A DNA stretch of 47,533 nucleotides from Elusimicrobiota bacterium (GTDB lineage Bacteria; Elusimicrobiota; Elusimicrobia; FEN-1173). The translations under genes were made by a program, and so were the position numbers. The stretch spans positions 1-47,533 of the forward strand of contig JAKLDV010000004.1 in assembly GCA_022703335.1 (NCBI GenBank), written 5' to 3'. Position 1 is the first letter of the stretch; each line of letters begins with the position of its first letter. A model generated the notes under the pieces. The model saw only the letters and a program-made list of their open reading frames with translations. It was not told the origin of the DNA and did no database searches. Positions 34,891-43,637 of this stretch are shown here, piece after piece.

Positions 34891-36017
34891 GCCGACATTC
34901 CATCGAATTGATTGAAAAGGGCGTCAACCCGCTGACGGACATCGCCGACCTCGAGGACCGGGGGGTCTTCGTGGTGGAAACATTGGCGGGCGACGTGGCC
35001 CCCACCGAACAGATGCAGCGGTTTCTGGAGCGGCTCCAGCACGAAAAAAAGGAGACGTTCTTCGGCGACGTTCTCTATTACCTCACCTCGGAACGCTACC
35101 CCGAGAGCCAGGCCGCCGTCATGTGGACGGAGATCATGAACCACAAGTTCTACATGAGCGAGAAACTGAAACGGAACATCGGCATCCGCGTGGCGGCCAT
35201 CGATTATCTGGTGAACATCCGCGGTCTCCTCCTGGCGCCCCGCATCATGAACTCCAATGATTACCGCCAGACGGTCAAGATGGCCCGCACCGACCCTCTC
35301 ACCGGCCTCTATAACCGGCGGTATTTCATCGACCAGACCAACCGTTTCCTGGAAGCGGCCAACCGGCTCAAAGCGCCCGTGACCCTCATGATGACGGATC
35401 TGGATCACTTCAAACAGTTCAACGACCAGAACGGCCATCAGGCGGGGGATCTCATCCTGCAGGAGGTGGCCCGCCTCGTCCGCGGCTGCGTGCGCAATTC
35501 GGACATTGTGGCCCGCTACGGCGGGGACGAGATGGCGCTCCTGCTGCCCAAGGCCAACCGCGTGGACGCGGTGGCCGTGGCCGAGAAGATCCGCGTCGCC
35601 ATCGAGGAGAACTGCCATGAGATGGGCATCACCATCAGCATCGGCATCGCCCAGTATCCCGACGACGCCACCTCCCGCGACGACCTCATCTCCGCCGCCG
35701 ACGACGTGCTGTACCGCGCCAAGGAGTTCGGGGGGAACAAGGCCTTTTATTTCCACCCGATCTCCATCCGCTACGACGCCAAGGACCCGCAGGTTCAGAC
35801 CGTCAGCGTGGTGGGCGATTTTAACAACTGGAGCAAACGCACGCTTCCCATGGCGCGCCAGCCCAACGGCGAGTGGGAGCTGACCGTTCGGCTCAAACCC
35901 GGCCGGTATCGGTACAAACTTTTCGTCAACAACGGCCAATGGGTGCCCGATCCGTCGGCGCCGCTTTTCGAGGACGACGGGTTCGGCGGCCAATGTTCCA
36001 TTATGGTCGTCCGCTGA
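34887..36017 (+). CDS. Putative diguanylate cyclase: GGDEF domain fused to a C-terminal CBM48 glycogen-binding domain
   Basis: 376 residues with no transmembrane helix. Residues 1-130 are an unassigned helical N-terminal domain. Residues 134-290 are a GGDEF domain: [12 protein letters not shown], metal-site D171 in [12 protein letters not shown], inhibitory I-site R203-N-S-D206, and the active loop GGDEM (212-216), where Met replaces the usual Phe. Residues 302-376 form an AMPK-beta/CBM48-type module ([43 protein letters not shown]), which in other proteins binds glycogen or other alpha-glucans. It is translationally coupled to dcd and lies 30 bases before guaB3. Signalling output is inferred to be c-di-GMP. 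Confidence 0.88.
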   Translation: MSRHSIELIEKGVNPLTDIADLEDRGVFVVETLAGDVAPTEQMQRFLERLQHEKKETFFGDVLYYLTSERYPESQAAVMWTEIMNHKFYMSEKLKRNIGIRVAAIDYLVNIRGLLLAPRIMNSNDYRQTVKMARTDPLTGLYNRRYFIDQTNRFLEAANRLKAPVTLMMTDLDHFKQFNDQNGHQAGDLILQEVARLVRGCVRNSDIVARYGGDEMALLLPKANRVDAVAVAEKIRVAIEENCHEMGITISIGIAQYPDDATSRDDLISAADDVLYRAKEFGGNKAFYFHPISIRYDAKDPQVQTVSVVGDFNNWSKRTLPMARQPNGEWELTVRLKPGRYRYKLFVNNGQWVPDPSAPLFEDDGFGGQCSIMVVR

Positions 36018-36047
36018 CGCAGCGCTCTCACGGGGAGGAGCTTCGAC

Positions 36048-37211
36048 ATGGCGTTTTTTATAGGACGGAACAGGGAGGCCCGGCGGGCCTATGGGTTCGA
36101 TGAAGTGGCCATCGTCCCCGGCACGGTCGGGGTGGATCCGGAGGACACGGACACCGGGACGGCCATCGGCTCCCTGAAACTGAAGATCCCTTTCATCGCC
36201 AGCGCCATGGACGGCACGGTGGACGTCAAGTTCGCCGTCGCCATGGGGAAACTGGGCGGGTTGGCGGTGCTGAACCTGGAAGGTCTCCATGCCCGCTACG
36301 AAAAACCCGAGGAGGCCTACGCCGAGATAGCCAAATCCACCCCGGACGATGCGCCGAAAGTCCTGCAGAGGATCTATGCCCGGCCCATCCGGGAGGACTT
36401 GATCGCCCAACGCATCAAGGAGATCAAGAAGGGGGGCGCTCCGGCGGCGGTGTCCTGCGTGCCGCGGCATGCGAACCGTTTTGGTCCGCTGGCGGCCCAG
36501 GCCGGGGCCGATCTGTTCGTCGTTCAGGGCACGGTCGCCACCGCCCGCTATTCCTCGTCCAAAGGCGAACCGCTGGACCTGGCCAAACTCTGCCGCCAAC
36601 TGAAGATTCCGGTGGTCATCGGCAACGTGGTGACGCGGTCGGCCGCGCTGGAATTGATGGAGACCGGGTGTTCCGGCGTCCTCGTCGGCGTGGGGCCCGG
36701 CGCGGCCTGTACCTCCCGCGGCGTGTTGGGCATCGGCGTGCCGCAGATCACCGCCACCATCGATTGCGCCGCTTCGCGGGACACTTACTTCAAAAAGACC
36801 GGCCGATACGTCTCCATTATCACCGACGGCGGCATGACCAATTCCGGGGATGTCTGCAAGGCCTTCGCCGCCGGGGCCGACGCCGTGATGATGGGTTCCA
36901 CCTTCGCCCGGGCCAAAGAGGCGCCCGGCCGGGGCTATCACTGGGGCATGGCTATGCCCGACCGCTATCTTCCTCGCGGCACGCGCATCTATGTGGGCGC
37001 CAAGGGGTCCCTGGAGGAGATCCTGTTCGGGCCCGCCACGCAGGAGGAGGGACTCCAGAATTTCGTCGGCGCCGTCCGCACCTGCATGGGATACGCCGGT
37101 TCGCGGACCATCAAGGAATTCCAGATGGCGGAGCTCATCATCGCGCCGGAGATTAAGCACGAAGGGAAACTTTTTCAGCAGGCCCAGCGTGTGGGCATGG
37201 GTAAAAAATAG
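36048..37211 (+). CDS. guaB3: GuaB3-family IMP dehydrogenase-related protein (no CBS domains)
   Basis: 387 residues, a TIM barrel without the CBS pair that interrupts ordinary IMPDH. N-terminal [22 protein letters not shown] and [12 protein letters not shown] are typical of GuaB3. The catalytic loop is [20 protein letters not shown] with nucleophile C221, and [25 protein letters not shown] is the phosphate-binding region. It is expected to oxidise IMP to XMP with NAD+, the step before GuaA, which follows. The actinobacterial GuaB3 has long been called only IMPDH-related, so activity is inferred; the adjoining guaA supports it. No canonical guaB is in the window. Ends GMGKK 14 bases before a small ORF. 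Confidence 0.88.
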   Translation: MAFFIGRNREARRAYGFDEVAIVPGTVGVDPEDTDTGTAIGSLKLKIPFIASAMDGTVDVKFAVAMGKLGGLAVLNLEGLHARYEKPEEAYAEIAKSTPDDAPKVLQRIYARPIREDLIAQRIKEIKKGGAPAAVSCVPRHANRFGPLAAQAGADLFVVQGTVATARYSSSKGEPLDLAKLCRQLKIPVVIGNVVTRSAALELMETGCSGVLVGVGPGAACTSRGVLGIGVPQITATIDCAASRDTYFKKTGRYVSIITDGGMTNSGDVCKAFAAGADAVMMGSTFARAKEAPGRGYHWGMAMPDRYLPRGTRIYVGAKGSLEEILFGPATQEEGLQNFVGAVRTCMGYAGSRTIKEFQMAELIIAPEIKHEGKLFQQAQRVGMGKK

Positions 37212-37225
37212 GGTTTGGAGGACGT

Positions 37226-37378
37226 TTGGAAAACGATCCGGAACTGGAAGAATTGAAGCGGTTGTTGTCTCCCGATCAGTTGAACACGGACGGCGCCTCA
37301 TTGGCCGATGCGTTGGTCTATGTCAACTATTGGCGAGGTTTTTCCGCCTTTGACGCCGGCGGCGGGCCTCAGAACTGA
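37226..37378 (+). CDS. Small 50-residue acidic ORF between guaB3 and guaA
   Basis: Begins at TTG 37226, with a GGAGGA Shine-Dalgarno 3 bases upstream, and reads MENDPELEELKRLLSPDQ, then SLADALVYVNYWRGFSAFD, to TGA 37378. The N-terminal half is an acidic amphipathic helix and the C-terminal half is aromatic. No family is recognised. The good ribosome site 14 bases after guaB3 and the protein-like composition favour a real gene, although the rare start codon and short length leave doubt. Confidence 0.5.
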   Translation: MENDPELEELKRLLSPDQLNTDGASLADALVYVNYWRGFSAFDAGGGPQN

Positions 37379-37388
37379 AGAGGTAGTG

Positions 37389-37425
37389 CTTCCGTCCCTT
37401 CGGGCGGTTTCCGGAGGGACGGAAG
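37389..37425 (+). other. Long hairpin downstream of the small ORF, in the guaA leader
   Basis: CTTCCGTCCCT (37389-37399) is exactly complementary to AGGGACGGAAG (37415-37425), an 11-bp stem around a 15-base loop that can itself form CGG/CCG. No U-run follows, so it is not a standard terminator. It may act in mRNA processing, stability or attenuation between guaB3 and guaA. Confidence 0.55.
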
Positions 37426-37448
37426 GAATGAAGTATTTCTCGTTCGAC

Positions 37449-37473
37449 GGTTTTCCTCTCCCAACGGAAAACC
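37449..37473 (+). other. Second hairpin in the guaA leader
   Basis: GGTTTTCC (37449-37456) pairs perfectly with GGAAAACC (37466-37473) around a 9-base pyrimidine-rich loop. It lies 23 bases after the first hairpin and about 100 bases before the guaA start. The two in tandem make this 192-base gap a structured leader. It does not match a riboswitch class I can identify. Confidence 0.5.
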
Positions 37474-37570
37474 CGCGGTGTTCTCCCGGTCATTCTTCGA
37501 CGACATTTCTATTTCGCTGTAAAAATCGACTTCCCTTCGACATCCCGCGGAGAGGTTGAAAAAGAAGATC

Positions 37571-39097
37571 ATGATACTCATCCTTGATTTTGGTTCGCAG
37601 TACACACAGCTCATCGCCCGGCGGGTGCGCGAGGCCGGCGTGTATTGCGAGATCCACCCCTACAATTATCCCTTCGGAAAAATCGCGGCGTTGAGGCCGA
37701 AAGGCGTCGTCCTTTCCGGCGGCCCGGCCAGCGTCTATGCGAATCGGTCTCCGCGTCCGGACGGGCGTTTGTTTGGGTTGAACGTTCCGACGCTCGGAAT
37801 TTGTTACGGCCTGCAGTTGCTGGTGACTCATTTCGGCGGACACGTGGTGAAATCCCGGAAACGGGAATACGGTCCGGCCGAAATCGGCGTCACGCAGGAC
37901 AATGAGCTTTTTCGGGGCCTTCCGCGCACCTTAAACGTTTGGATGAGCCATGGCGACGCGGCGGAAAAGTTGCCGGAGGATTTCGTCCCGCTTGCGCAAA
38001 CGCCGTCCGCTCCCTATGTCGCCATCCGTCAAAAAAACACGAATGTGTTCGGCGTCCAGTTCCATCCGGAAGTGCATCACACGCCGCAGGGAAAAGAAAT
38101 CATCGCCAATTTTCTGTTCCGTGTTTGCGGCGAAAAACCGGATTGGACCATGGCTTCCTTCGCCGAAACGCAGGTGCAGTCGATCCGCCGGCAGGTCGGC
38201 CGCGAAAAGGTGATCCTGGCGCTTTCCGGAGGGGTGGATTCTTCCGTGGCCGCGGCGCTTCTTCACCGCGCCATCGGGCGGCAGCTCCATTGCATATTCG
38301 TGGACAATGGGCTGTTGCGGGCCGGCGAAAGGGAGAGGGTGCGGAAGATTTTCGGCGCGGCCGCCGGCTACGAGACCGAGATCGTGGACGCGCGGAAACG
38401 GTTTTTGAAAAAACTCAAAGGAGTGGCCGACCCGGAACGTAAACGCAAGATCATCGGACGCGAGTTTATCTCGGTTTTCGAGGAGCGCGCCCGCCGACTC
38501 AAAGGCGTCAAATATCTCGCGCAGGGCACCCTTTACCCGGACGTGATCGAGAGCGTTTCGGTGAAGGGGCCTTCCGCCACCATCAAGACCCATCATAACG
38601 TCGGCGGCCTTCCGGCGCGGATGAGGATGACCCTGGTGGAGCCCCTGAGATTCCTTTTTAAGGACGAGGTCCGTGCGTTGGGCCGGGAATTGGGCGTGCC
38701 TGAGGAAATTTTGTTGCGCCAGCCGTTCCCCGGCCCCGGCCTGGCGGTGCGCATTTTGGGCGAGGTGACGGAGGAGAAGTTGAGGAAAGTGCGCGAGGCG
38801 GACCTGATCGTGGAACAGGAAATCCGGGCCGTGGGGCTGTATCAGAAGCTCTGGCAGGCCTTCGCGGTGCTCCTGCCGGTGAACAGCGTGGGGGTGATGG
38901 GGGACGAGCGGACCTATGAGAACGCCATCGTGGTGCGCGCCGTGAATTCCGTGGACGCCATGACGGCCGACTGGGCGCGCTTGCCCGAAGAGGTGTTGTC
39001 GAAAATTTCGTCCCGCATCATCAACGAGGTGCGCGGCGTGAACCGCGTGGCCTACGACATCTCGTCCAAACCACCGGCCACCATCGAATGGGAATGA
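37571..39097 (+). CDS. guaA: GMP synthase (glutamine-hydrolysing)
   Basis: 508 residues. The N-terminal class I glutaminase has [18 protein letters not shown], the nucleophile in GICYGLQLL and the His/Glu pair in [11 protein letters not shown]. The ATP-pyrophosphatase domain has the P-loop [14 protein letters not shown], and the C-terminal dimerisation domain ends [13 protein letters not shown], the invariant end of GuaA. It aminates XMP to GMP. ATG 37571 is chosen; an in-frame TTG at 37556 directly after GGAGAGG would add five residues (MKKKI) and is quite possible. It follows a structured leader, and its stop overlaps the purC start. Confidence 0.97.
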   Translation: MILILDFGSQYTQLIARRVREAGVYCEIHPYNYPFGKIAALRPKGVVLSGGPASVYANRSPRPDGRLFGLNVPTLGICYGLQLLVTHFGGHVVKSRKREYGPAEIGVTQDNELFRGLPRTLNVWMSHGDAAEKLPEDFVPLAQTPSAPYVAIRQKNTNVFGVQFHPEVHHTPQGKEIIANFLFRVCGEKPDWTMASFAETQVQSIRRQVGREKVILALSGGVDSSVAAALLHRAIGRQLHCIFVDNGLLRAGERERVRKIFGAAAGYETEIVDARKRFLKKLKGVADPERKRKIIGREFISVFEERARRLKGVKYLAQGTLYPDVIESVSVKGPSATIKTHHNVGGLPARMRMTLVEPLRFLFKDEVRALGRELGVPEEILLRQPFPGPGLAVRILGEVTEEKLRKVREADLIVEQEIRAVGLYQKLWQAFAVLLPVNSVGVMGDERTYENAIVVRAVNSVDAMTADWARLPEEVLSKISSRIINEVRGVNRVAYDISSKPPATIEWE

Positions 39098-39984
39098 ACA
39101 TGAACGCGACCACGTCTTTGCCGTTTAAATTGTGGAGGAGGGGGAAGGTCCGCGATGTCTACGATCTGGGGGACAGGCTCCTCATCGTGGCCACGGACCG
39201 CATCTCCGCCTACGACCACATCCTGCCGACGCCCATCCCGCAGAAAGGCGTGGTGCTCGGACGGCTCTCCAATTTTTGGTTCCGCCGGCTGGAAGGCGTC
39301 TGCCCGAACCATCTGATAGAGACGAACCCGGCCCTTTTTCCGCTGGAACTCCGCCGTGCCTGCGCCGGCATGGAAGGCCGCGCCGTGCTGGTTCAAAAAG
39401 CCGTGCGCATCGACATCGAATGCGTGGTGCGCGGCTATCTGGCCGGGTCCGCCTGGAAGGAATACCGGTCCGGCGGTGTCGTCTGCGGCGTTAAACTGCC
39501 GCCGGGACTGAAGGAGTCTTCCCCGCTCCCCCGGCCCCTCTTCACGCCGGCCACCAAAGAGGAGGTGGGCGTGCACGATGAGAACATCTCGTTCGAGAAG
39601 ATGGCGTCCCGGGTGGGGAAATCCGTCGCCGAACAACTGAAGGAGTTGAGCCTGAAGATTTACGGGGAGGCCGTTCGTTACGCCGCTTCCCGGGGCTTCA
39701 TTTTAGCCGACACCAAATTCGAGTTCGGGATGCACGGCGGCCGGCTCATCCTCATCGATGAGGTGCTCACGCCGGACTCGTCCCGCTATTGGGACGCCGA
39801 AACCTACGAGGAGGGGAAGCCGCAGGACTCCTTCGATAAACAATACGTCCGCGATTATCTGGACCGCGTCGGTTGGAAGCACCTGCCCCCGGCCCCGGCG
39901 TTGCCGGACGAGGTGGTAAGGCAAACGAGGGAGAAATACGTCCAGGCTTTTGAGAGACTGACCGGGGAAATGTTCAATGGCTGA
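39094..39984 (+). CDS. purC: Phosphoribosylaminoimidazole-succinocarboxamide (SAICAR) synthetase
   Basis: About 296 residues of the longer, eukaryote/Thermotoga-like PurC type. Motifs: [25 protein letters not shown] (ATP-binding), [32 protein letters not shown], the [22 protein letters not shown] loop, and [31 protein letters not shown] with the metal-binding acidic residues. It ligates aspartate to CAIR. ATG 39094 overlaps the guaA stop (ATGA); ATG 39100 is equally in frame and 39088 is possible. It overlaps purS by 8 bases. Confidence 0.96.
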   Translation: MNMNATTSLPFKLWRRGKVRDVYDLGDRLLIVATDRISAYDHILPTPIPQKGVVLGRLSNFWFRRLEGVCPNHLIETNPALFPLELRRACAGMEGRAVLVQKAVRIDIECVVRGYLAGSAWKEYRSGGVVCGVKLPPGLKESSPLPRPLFTPATKEEVGVHDENISFEKMASRVGKSVAEQLKELSLKIYGEAVRYAASRGFILADTKFEFGMHGGRLILIDEVLTPDSSRYWDAETYEEGKPQDSFDKQYVRDYLDRVGWKHLPPAPALPDEVVRQTREKYVQAFERLTGEMFNG

Positions 39985-40453
39985 GGAAACCTGGAGGGTC
40001 GTCGTTTATCGCCGGCCGGGCTGTCCCGACCATCGGGGCCGGTCCGCCGAAAAAGACTGGCGGGCCGCCCGGTTGGGTCCGTTGAAAAGGATCCGCACCG
40101 GACAGGCTTACGACCTAACAGGGTCGGTAACGGCGCCGACAGCGCGGGCGCTGGCGGGAAAATTGCTGGTGGATGCCGTCATGCAGGAGGCGGAGGTGCG
40201 GGGCGTCGGGGCCGGCGGGAAGTCCGCCCGTGGTTTTTGCCGCGCCGTCATCTGGCCGCGTCAGGGGGTGACGGATTCGGTGGGCGAAACGGTCCGCTTG
40301 GGCGCGCGGGATTTGCGGCTGCCTGTTCCGGACAAGGTGCGCGCCGGGGCCCTGTTCGATTTTTGGGGCGCCGCTCCGCGGAAGGTCCGGCGGTTCTGCG
40401 AAACACATCTCATGAACGATTTGGTCCACCGATTGGAGTTGGAGAAATGTTGA
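39977..40453 (+). CDS. purS: Tandem-duplicated PurS (FGAM synthase subunit)
   Basis: 158 residues, twice the usual PurS length of about 80. Module 1 (about 6-74) has the WRVVVYRRPGCPDHRGRSAE strand and ALAGKLLVDAVMQ helix of PurS. Module 2 (about 88-156) repeats it: CRAVIWPRQGVTDSVGETV and VRRFCETHLMNDLVHRLE. A short Gly-rich linker (GVGAGGKSARG) joins them. PurS dimers bridge PurL and PurQ and help channel ammonia, and the N-terminus of large PurL mimics such a dimer; this gene may encode a covalent one. It is embedded between purC and purL with overlaps at both ends. Divergence is high, so the family call relies on both pattern and context. Confidence 0.8.
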   Translation: MAEETWRVVVYRRPGCPDHRGRSAEKDWRAARLGPLKRIRTGQAYDLTGSVTAPTARALAGKLLVDAVMQEAEVRGVGAGGKSARGFCRAVIWPRQGVTDSVGETVRLGARDLRLPVPDKVRAGALFDFWGAAPRKVRRFCETHLMNDLVHRLELEKC

Positions 40454-42855
40454 GAGGACCGGATTTCCTGGAGGCGTCCCCCATGGAACTGGCGGCGTTG
40501 AGCCGTCGACGGCGGCTGTCGCTGTCCGATCCGGAGCTGGCGGCGATCCGGCAGCATTTCAAACGATTGGGCCGGAACCCCACGGAGGCGGAGCTGGAGA
40601 CCCTGGCGCAGACTTGGTCGGAACACTGCAAACACAAGACCTTCCGGGGGACCATCGACCACGTGGAGAGGGATGAGTTGGGCATGGAACGCCGGCGGCG
40701 ATATGGAGACCTGTTGAAAGAGACGATCATGCGGGCCACGGACGAGATCCGCGCGCCTTGGTGCGTTTCGGTTTTTCGGGACAACGCCGGCATCGTTTCG
40801 TTCGATGGCCGCCGCGCCGTGGCGTTCAAAGTGGAAACGCATAACCATCCGTCGGCGTTGGAACCTTACGGCGGGGCGGGGACGGGTCTGGGAGGGGTGA
40901 TCCGGGACGTCCTCGGGGCCGGCCTGGGGGCTCGGCCGATCGCCAATACGGACGTTTTTTGTTTCGCCCCGTTGGAACAAAAAGACGTTCCGCGGGAAGG
41001 CGGGGCTCTGTCGGCCCGGCGGGTTTTTCACGGAGTGGTCTCGGGGGTCCGCGATTACGGGAACCGCATGGGGATCCCCACGGTGAACGGCGCCGTTTGT
41101 TTTGATGAGGGGTTTTCCCAGAACCCGCTCGTTTTCTGCGGGACGGCGGGCGTGTTGCCGGTTTCCGCGGTGCGCAAAGAGGTGCGCCCCGGCGACCGGA
41201 TCGTCATGGTCGGCGGTCGCGTGGGGCGGGACGGCATCCATGGAGCGACTTTTTCTTCTGACAACCTTTCCCACGGCATCCCCGCCAGCGTGGTGCAGAT
41301 CGGCAACCCCATCGTTCAGAAAAAGATGATGGATGCGCTCCTGCAGGCGCGCGAAAAGGGGCTTTATCGGGCGGTCACCGATTGCGGCGCGGGCGGTTTG
41401 TCTTCGGCGGTGGGCGAGATGGGGGAACAATCGGGGGCGGAGGTCCAATTGGAGGACGTGCCGTTGAAATACGAGGGGCTGGCCCCGTGGGAGATATGGT
41501 TGTCGGAATCCCAGGAACGGATGGTGTTGGCGGTGCCGCCGCAGAATCTGGAGGCGTTGAAGGCGTTGTTTTCGGCGGAAGACGTGCTCTGTGTCGACAT
41601 CGGATTTTTCAGGAACGACGGCCGTCTGCGCGTCCTCTACGGGCAGGAAACGATCGTCGACCTGCCGGCGGATTTTCTGCACAACGGCGCGCCGCGCCGG
41701 CATTTGTCGTCCTCCTGGTCGCCGCTCCGCATTCCGGCGGAGTGGCCGCGAAAAGGCGGCCGGGCCCGGCGGGAAGAGGACGTCCGGGAAACCCTTCTGG
41801 AAATTTTGAGTTCGCCGACGGTGGCGAGCAAGGAATGGATCGTGCGGCAGTACGACCACGAGGTGCAGGGGCGGACGGTCCTGAAACCGTTGGTGGGTCC
41901 GGCGGGCCGCGGACCGGGCGACGCCGCGGTGATGCGGCTGGATTGGGAGACCCACGCCGGGGTGGCGTTGGCGAACGGCTTGAATCCCCGGTACAGCCGT
42001 TGGGACCCTTACTGGATGGCGGCGTCGGCCGTCGATGAGGCCGTCCGCAACTTGATCGCCGTGGGCGCGAGCCGGGACCACGTCGCGCTGTTGGATAATT
42101 TTTGTGGGGGCAACCCGAACGAACCGAAGGTGTTGGGGGAATTGGTACGCGCCGCGCAGGCGTGTTACGACATCGCCCGTGCCTACGGCACCCCGTTTAT
42201 TTCGGGGAAGGACAGTCTGTTCAACCGTTTCGTCGACAAAAAAGGCGCGCGGAAAGACATCCCGACGACGCTGTTGATCTCCGCCCTGGCCTGGATGGAC
42301 GACGTGCGACGGGCCGTCACGATGGACGCCAAAAAAGCCGGCGACCTTATTTTCATCGTCGGGCTGACGAGGGATGAGCTGGGCGGTTCGCATTACGGCC
42401 TGGTGAAAAACATCGTCGCCGGGCGAGTGCCGCGTTTGTATCCGGAGGAGACGGCGCCTCTCTACGACGCCCTTTCCGAGGCGATGGAGCGTGGCTGGGT
42501 GACGGCCTGCCATGATTGTTCGGAAGGCGGGCTGGGGGTGGCGTTGGCGGAGATGGCGTTGGCCGGGGAATTGGGGATTTACGCGGATTTGCGCCGTGCG
42601 CCGCTCGACGGGGCCGTGTGGGACGATTCCAGAACGGACAAAGCGCTTTTTTCGGAATCCAACGGTCGGTTTGTGGTGGAGGTCCCGCCGCGGTTCCGTC
42701 GGTATTTCCTTTCCCGTTTCGAGGGGATGCCCGCGGCGTGCGTCGGCGAGGTTCGGGAGGGGCGGAAACTGCAGACCGTCGGTCTGGAGGGGAAATCGCG
42801 CGCCTGGGCTCTGTCCGACCTCGCCGCCGCGTGGACGGGGGGGGTGCGGCCATGA
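40447..42855 (+). CDS. purL: Phosphoribosylformylglycinamidine synthase, PurL subunit
   Basis: 802 residues, the stand-alone (small) PurL type, somewhat longer than the Bacillus enzyme (742). The linker domain has RLGRNPTEAELETLAQTWSE followed by HCKHK; the first AIRS-like half has VETHNHPSALEPYGGAGTG (ATP/Mg site) and DCGAGGLSSAVGEMG. The second half has AVDEAVRNLIAVGA, LLDNFCGGNPNEP and the HDCSEGGLGVALAEMAL block. It converts FGAR to FGAM with ammonia from PurQ. GGAG lies 3 bases before ATG 40447, which overlaps purS by 7 bases; ATG 40483 is a weaker alternative. Coupled to purQ by ATGA. Confidence 0.96.
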   Translation: MLRGPDFLEASPMELAALSRRRRLSLSDPELAAIRQHFKRLGRNPTEAELETLAQTWSEHCKHKTFRGTIDHVERDELGMERRRRYGDLLKETIMRATDEIRAPWCVSVFRDNAGIVSFDGRRAVAFKVETHNHPSALEPYGGAGTGLGGVIRDVLGAGLGARPIANTDVFCFAPLEQKDVPREGGALSARRVFHGVVSGVRDYGNRMGIPTVNGAVCFDEGFSQNPLVFCGTAGVLPVSAVRKEVRPGDRIVMVGGRVGRDGIHGATFSSDNLSHGIPASVVQIGNPIVQKKMMDALLQAREKGLYRAVTDCGAGGLSSAVGEMGEQSGAEVQLEDVPLKYEGLAPWEIWLSESQERMVLAVPPQNLEALKALFSAEDVLCVDIGFFRNDGRLRVLYGQETIVDLPADFLHNGAPRRHLSSSWSPLRIPAEWPRKGGRARREEDVRETLLEILSSPTVASKEWIVRQYDHEVQGRTVLKPLVGPAGRGPGDAAVMRLDWETHAGVALANGLNPRYSRWDPYWMAASAVDEAVRNLIAVGASRDHVALLDNFCGGNPNEPKVLGELVRAAQACYDIARAYGTPFISGKDSLFNRFVDKKGARKDIPTTLLISALAWMDDVRRAVTMDAKKAGDLIFIVGLTRDELGGSHYGLVKNIVAGRVPRLYPEETAPLYDALSEAMERGWVTACHDCSEGGLGVALAEMALAGELGIYADLRRAPLDGAVWDDSRTDKALFSESNGRFVVEVPPRFRRYFLSRFEGMPAACVGEVREGRKLQTVGLEGKSRAWALSDLAAAWTGGVRP

Positions 42856-43637
42856 CGGTGCGCGCGGTGGTGCTTCGATGCGCCGGGACCAACTGCGACG
42901 AAGAGACCGCCGCGGCCCTCCGCCGGGCGGGCGCCGAGCCGTCGCGCGTCCATGTCAACCGGTTCCTGGAGGGCGGACGGCGATTGAACGATTACGACCT
43001 CCTCGTCATCCCCGGTGGTTTTTCCTACGGAGACGACATCGCTTCCGGGAAAGTGCTGGCAAACCAGTTGTCCCACCGGCTGAAGGATCAACTGGACGAA
43101 TTCATCGCCCGCCGGAAACCCGTAATCGGTATCTGCAACGGGTTCCAGGCCCTTCTGAAAGGCGGTTTTTTGCCGGGCCGCGCCGGCGTCTCGGTGTCGG
43201 CGACGCTGACGGACAACGATTCCGGGAAGTTCGAGTGCCGGTGGACCTTCCTCCGGACGAGTTCGGGGAAATGCCCTTTTGTGAGAGGCCTGCCCGCGGT
43301 GTTCCCCGCCCCCGTGGCGCACGGCGAAGGGAAATTCGTGCCGGAATCGGAGGCCGGGCTCCGGACGCTGGAAAAACAAGGGCAGATCGTTTTTCGCTAT
43401 GTGAACGAACGCGGCCAGTCGGACGGCTATCCGTGGAATCCGAACGGTTCCCGGGGCGACGTGGCCGGGATATGCAACCGGGAGGGGAACGTGTTGGGCC
43501 TCATGCCTCATCCGGAACGCTATTTTTATCCGCAGCAACATTCCCATTGGACGAGGATCCGGCCGTTGCCCGAACACGGCGTGGGGCTTCAGATATTCAA
43601 GAACGCCGTCCGTTACGCGGCGCAGGTGGCGTCATGA
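42852..43637 (+). CDS. purQ: Phosphoribosylformylglycinamidine synthase, PurQ (glutaminase) subunit
   Basis: 261 residues of class I glutaminase. RAVVLRCAGTNCDEETAAAL is the PurQ start, IPGGFSYGDDIASGKVLANQ is the family signature, the nucleophile is in GICNGFQALLKGG, and the catalytic His and Glu are in LMPHPERYFYPQQH. It delivers ammonia to PurL through the PurS bridge. Somewhat longer than the Bacillus PurQ (227) and closer to the archaeal and Thermotoga-like lengths. ATG 42852 overlaps the purL stop; the stop overlaps ATG 43634 of purF. Confidence 0.96.
   Translation: MTVRAVVLRCAGTNCDEETAAALRRAGAEPSRVHVNRFLEGGRRLNDYDLLVIPGGFSYGDDIASGKVLANQLSHRLKDQLDEFIARRKPVIGICNGFQALLKGGFLPGRAGVSVSATLTDNDSGKFECRWTFLRTSSGKCPFVRGLPAVFPAPVAHGEGKFVPESEAGLRTLEKQGQIVFRYVNERGQSDGYPWNPNGSRGDVAGICNREGNVLGLMPHPERYFYPQQHSHWTRIRPLPEHGVGLQIFKNAVRYAAQVAS

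Noticed and set aside
37541-37557. A sequence near the guaA start resembles the PyrR-binding loop (UCCNGNGAGG type).
   Set aside because: UCCCGCG is followed by GAGAGGUU with extra bases, so the consensus is not met, and GGAGAGG there is more simply a ribosome site.
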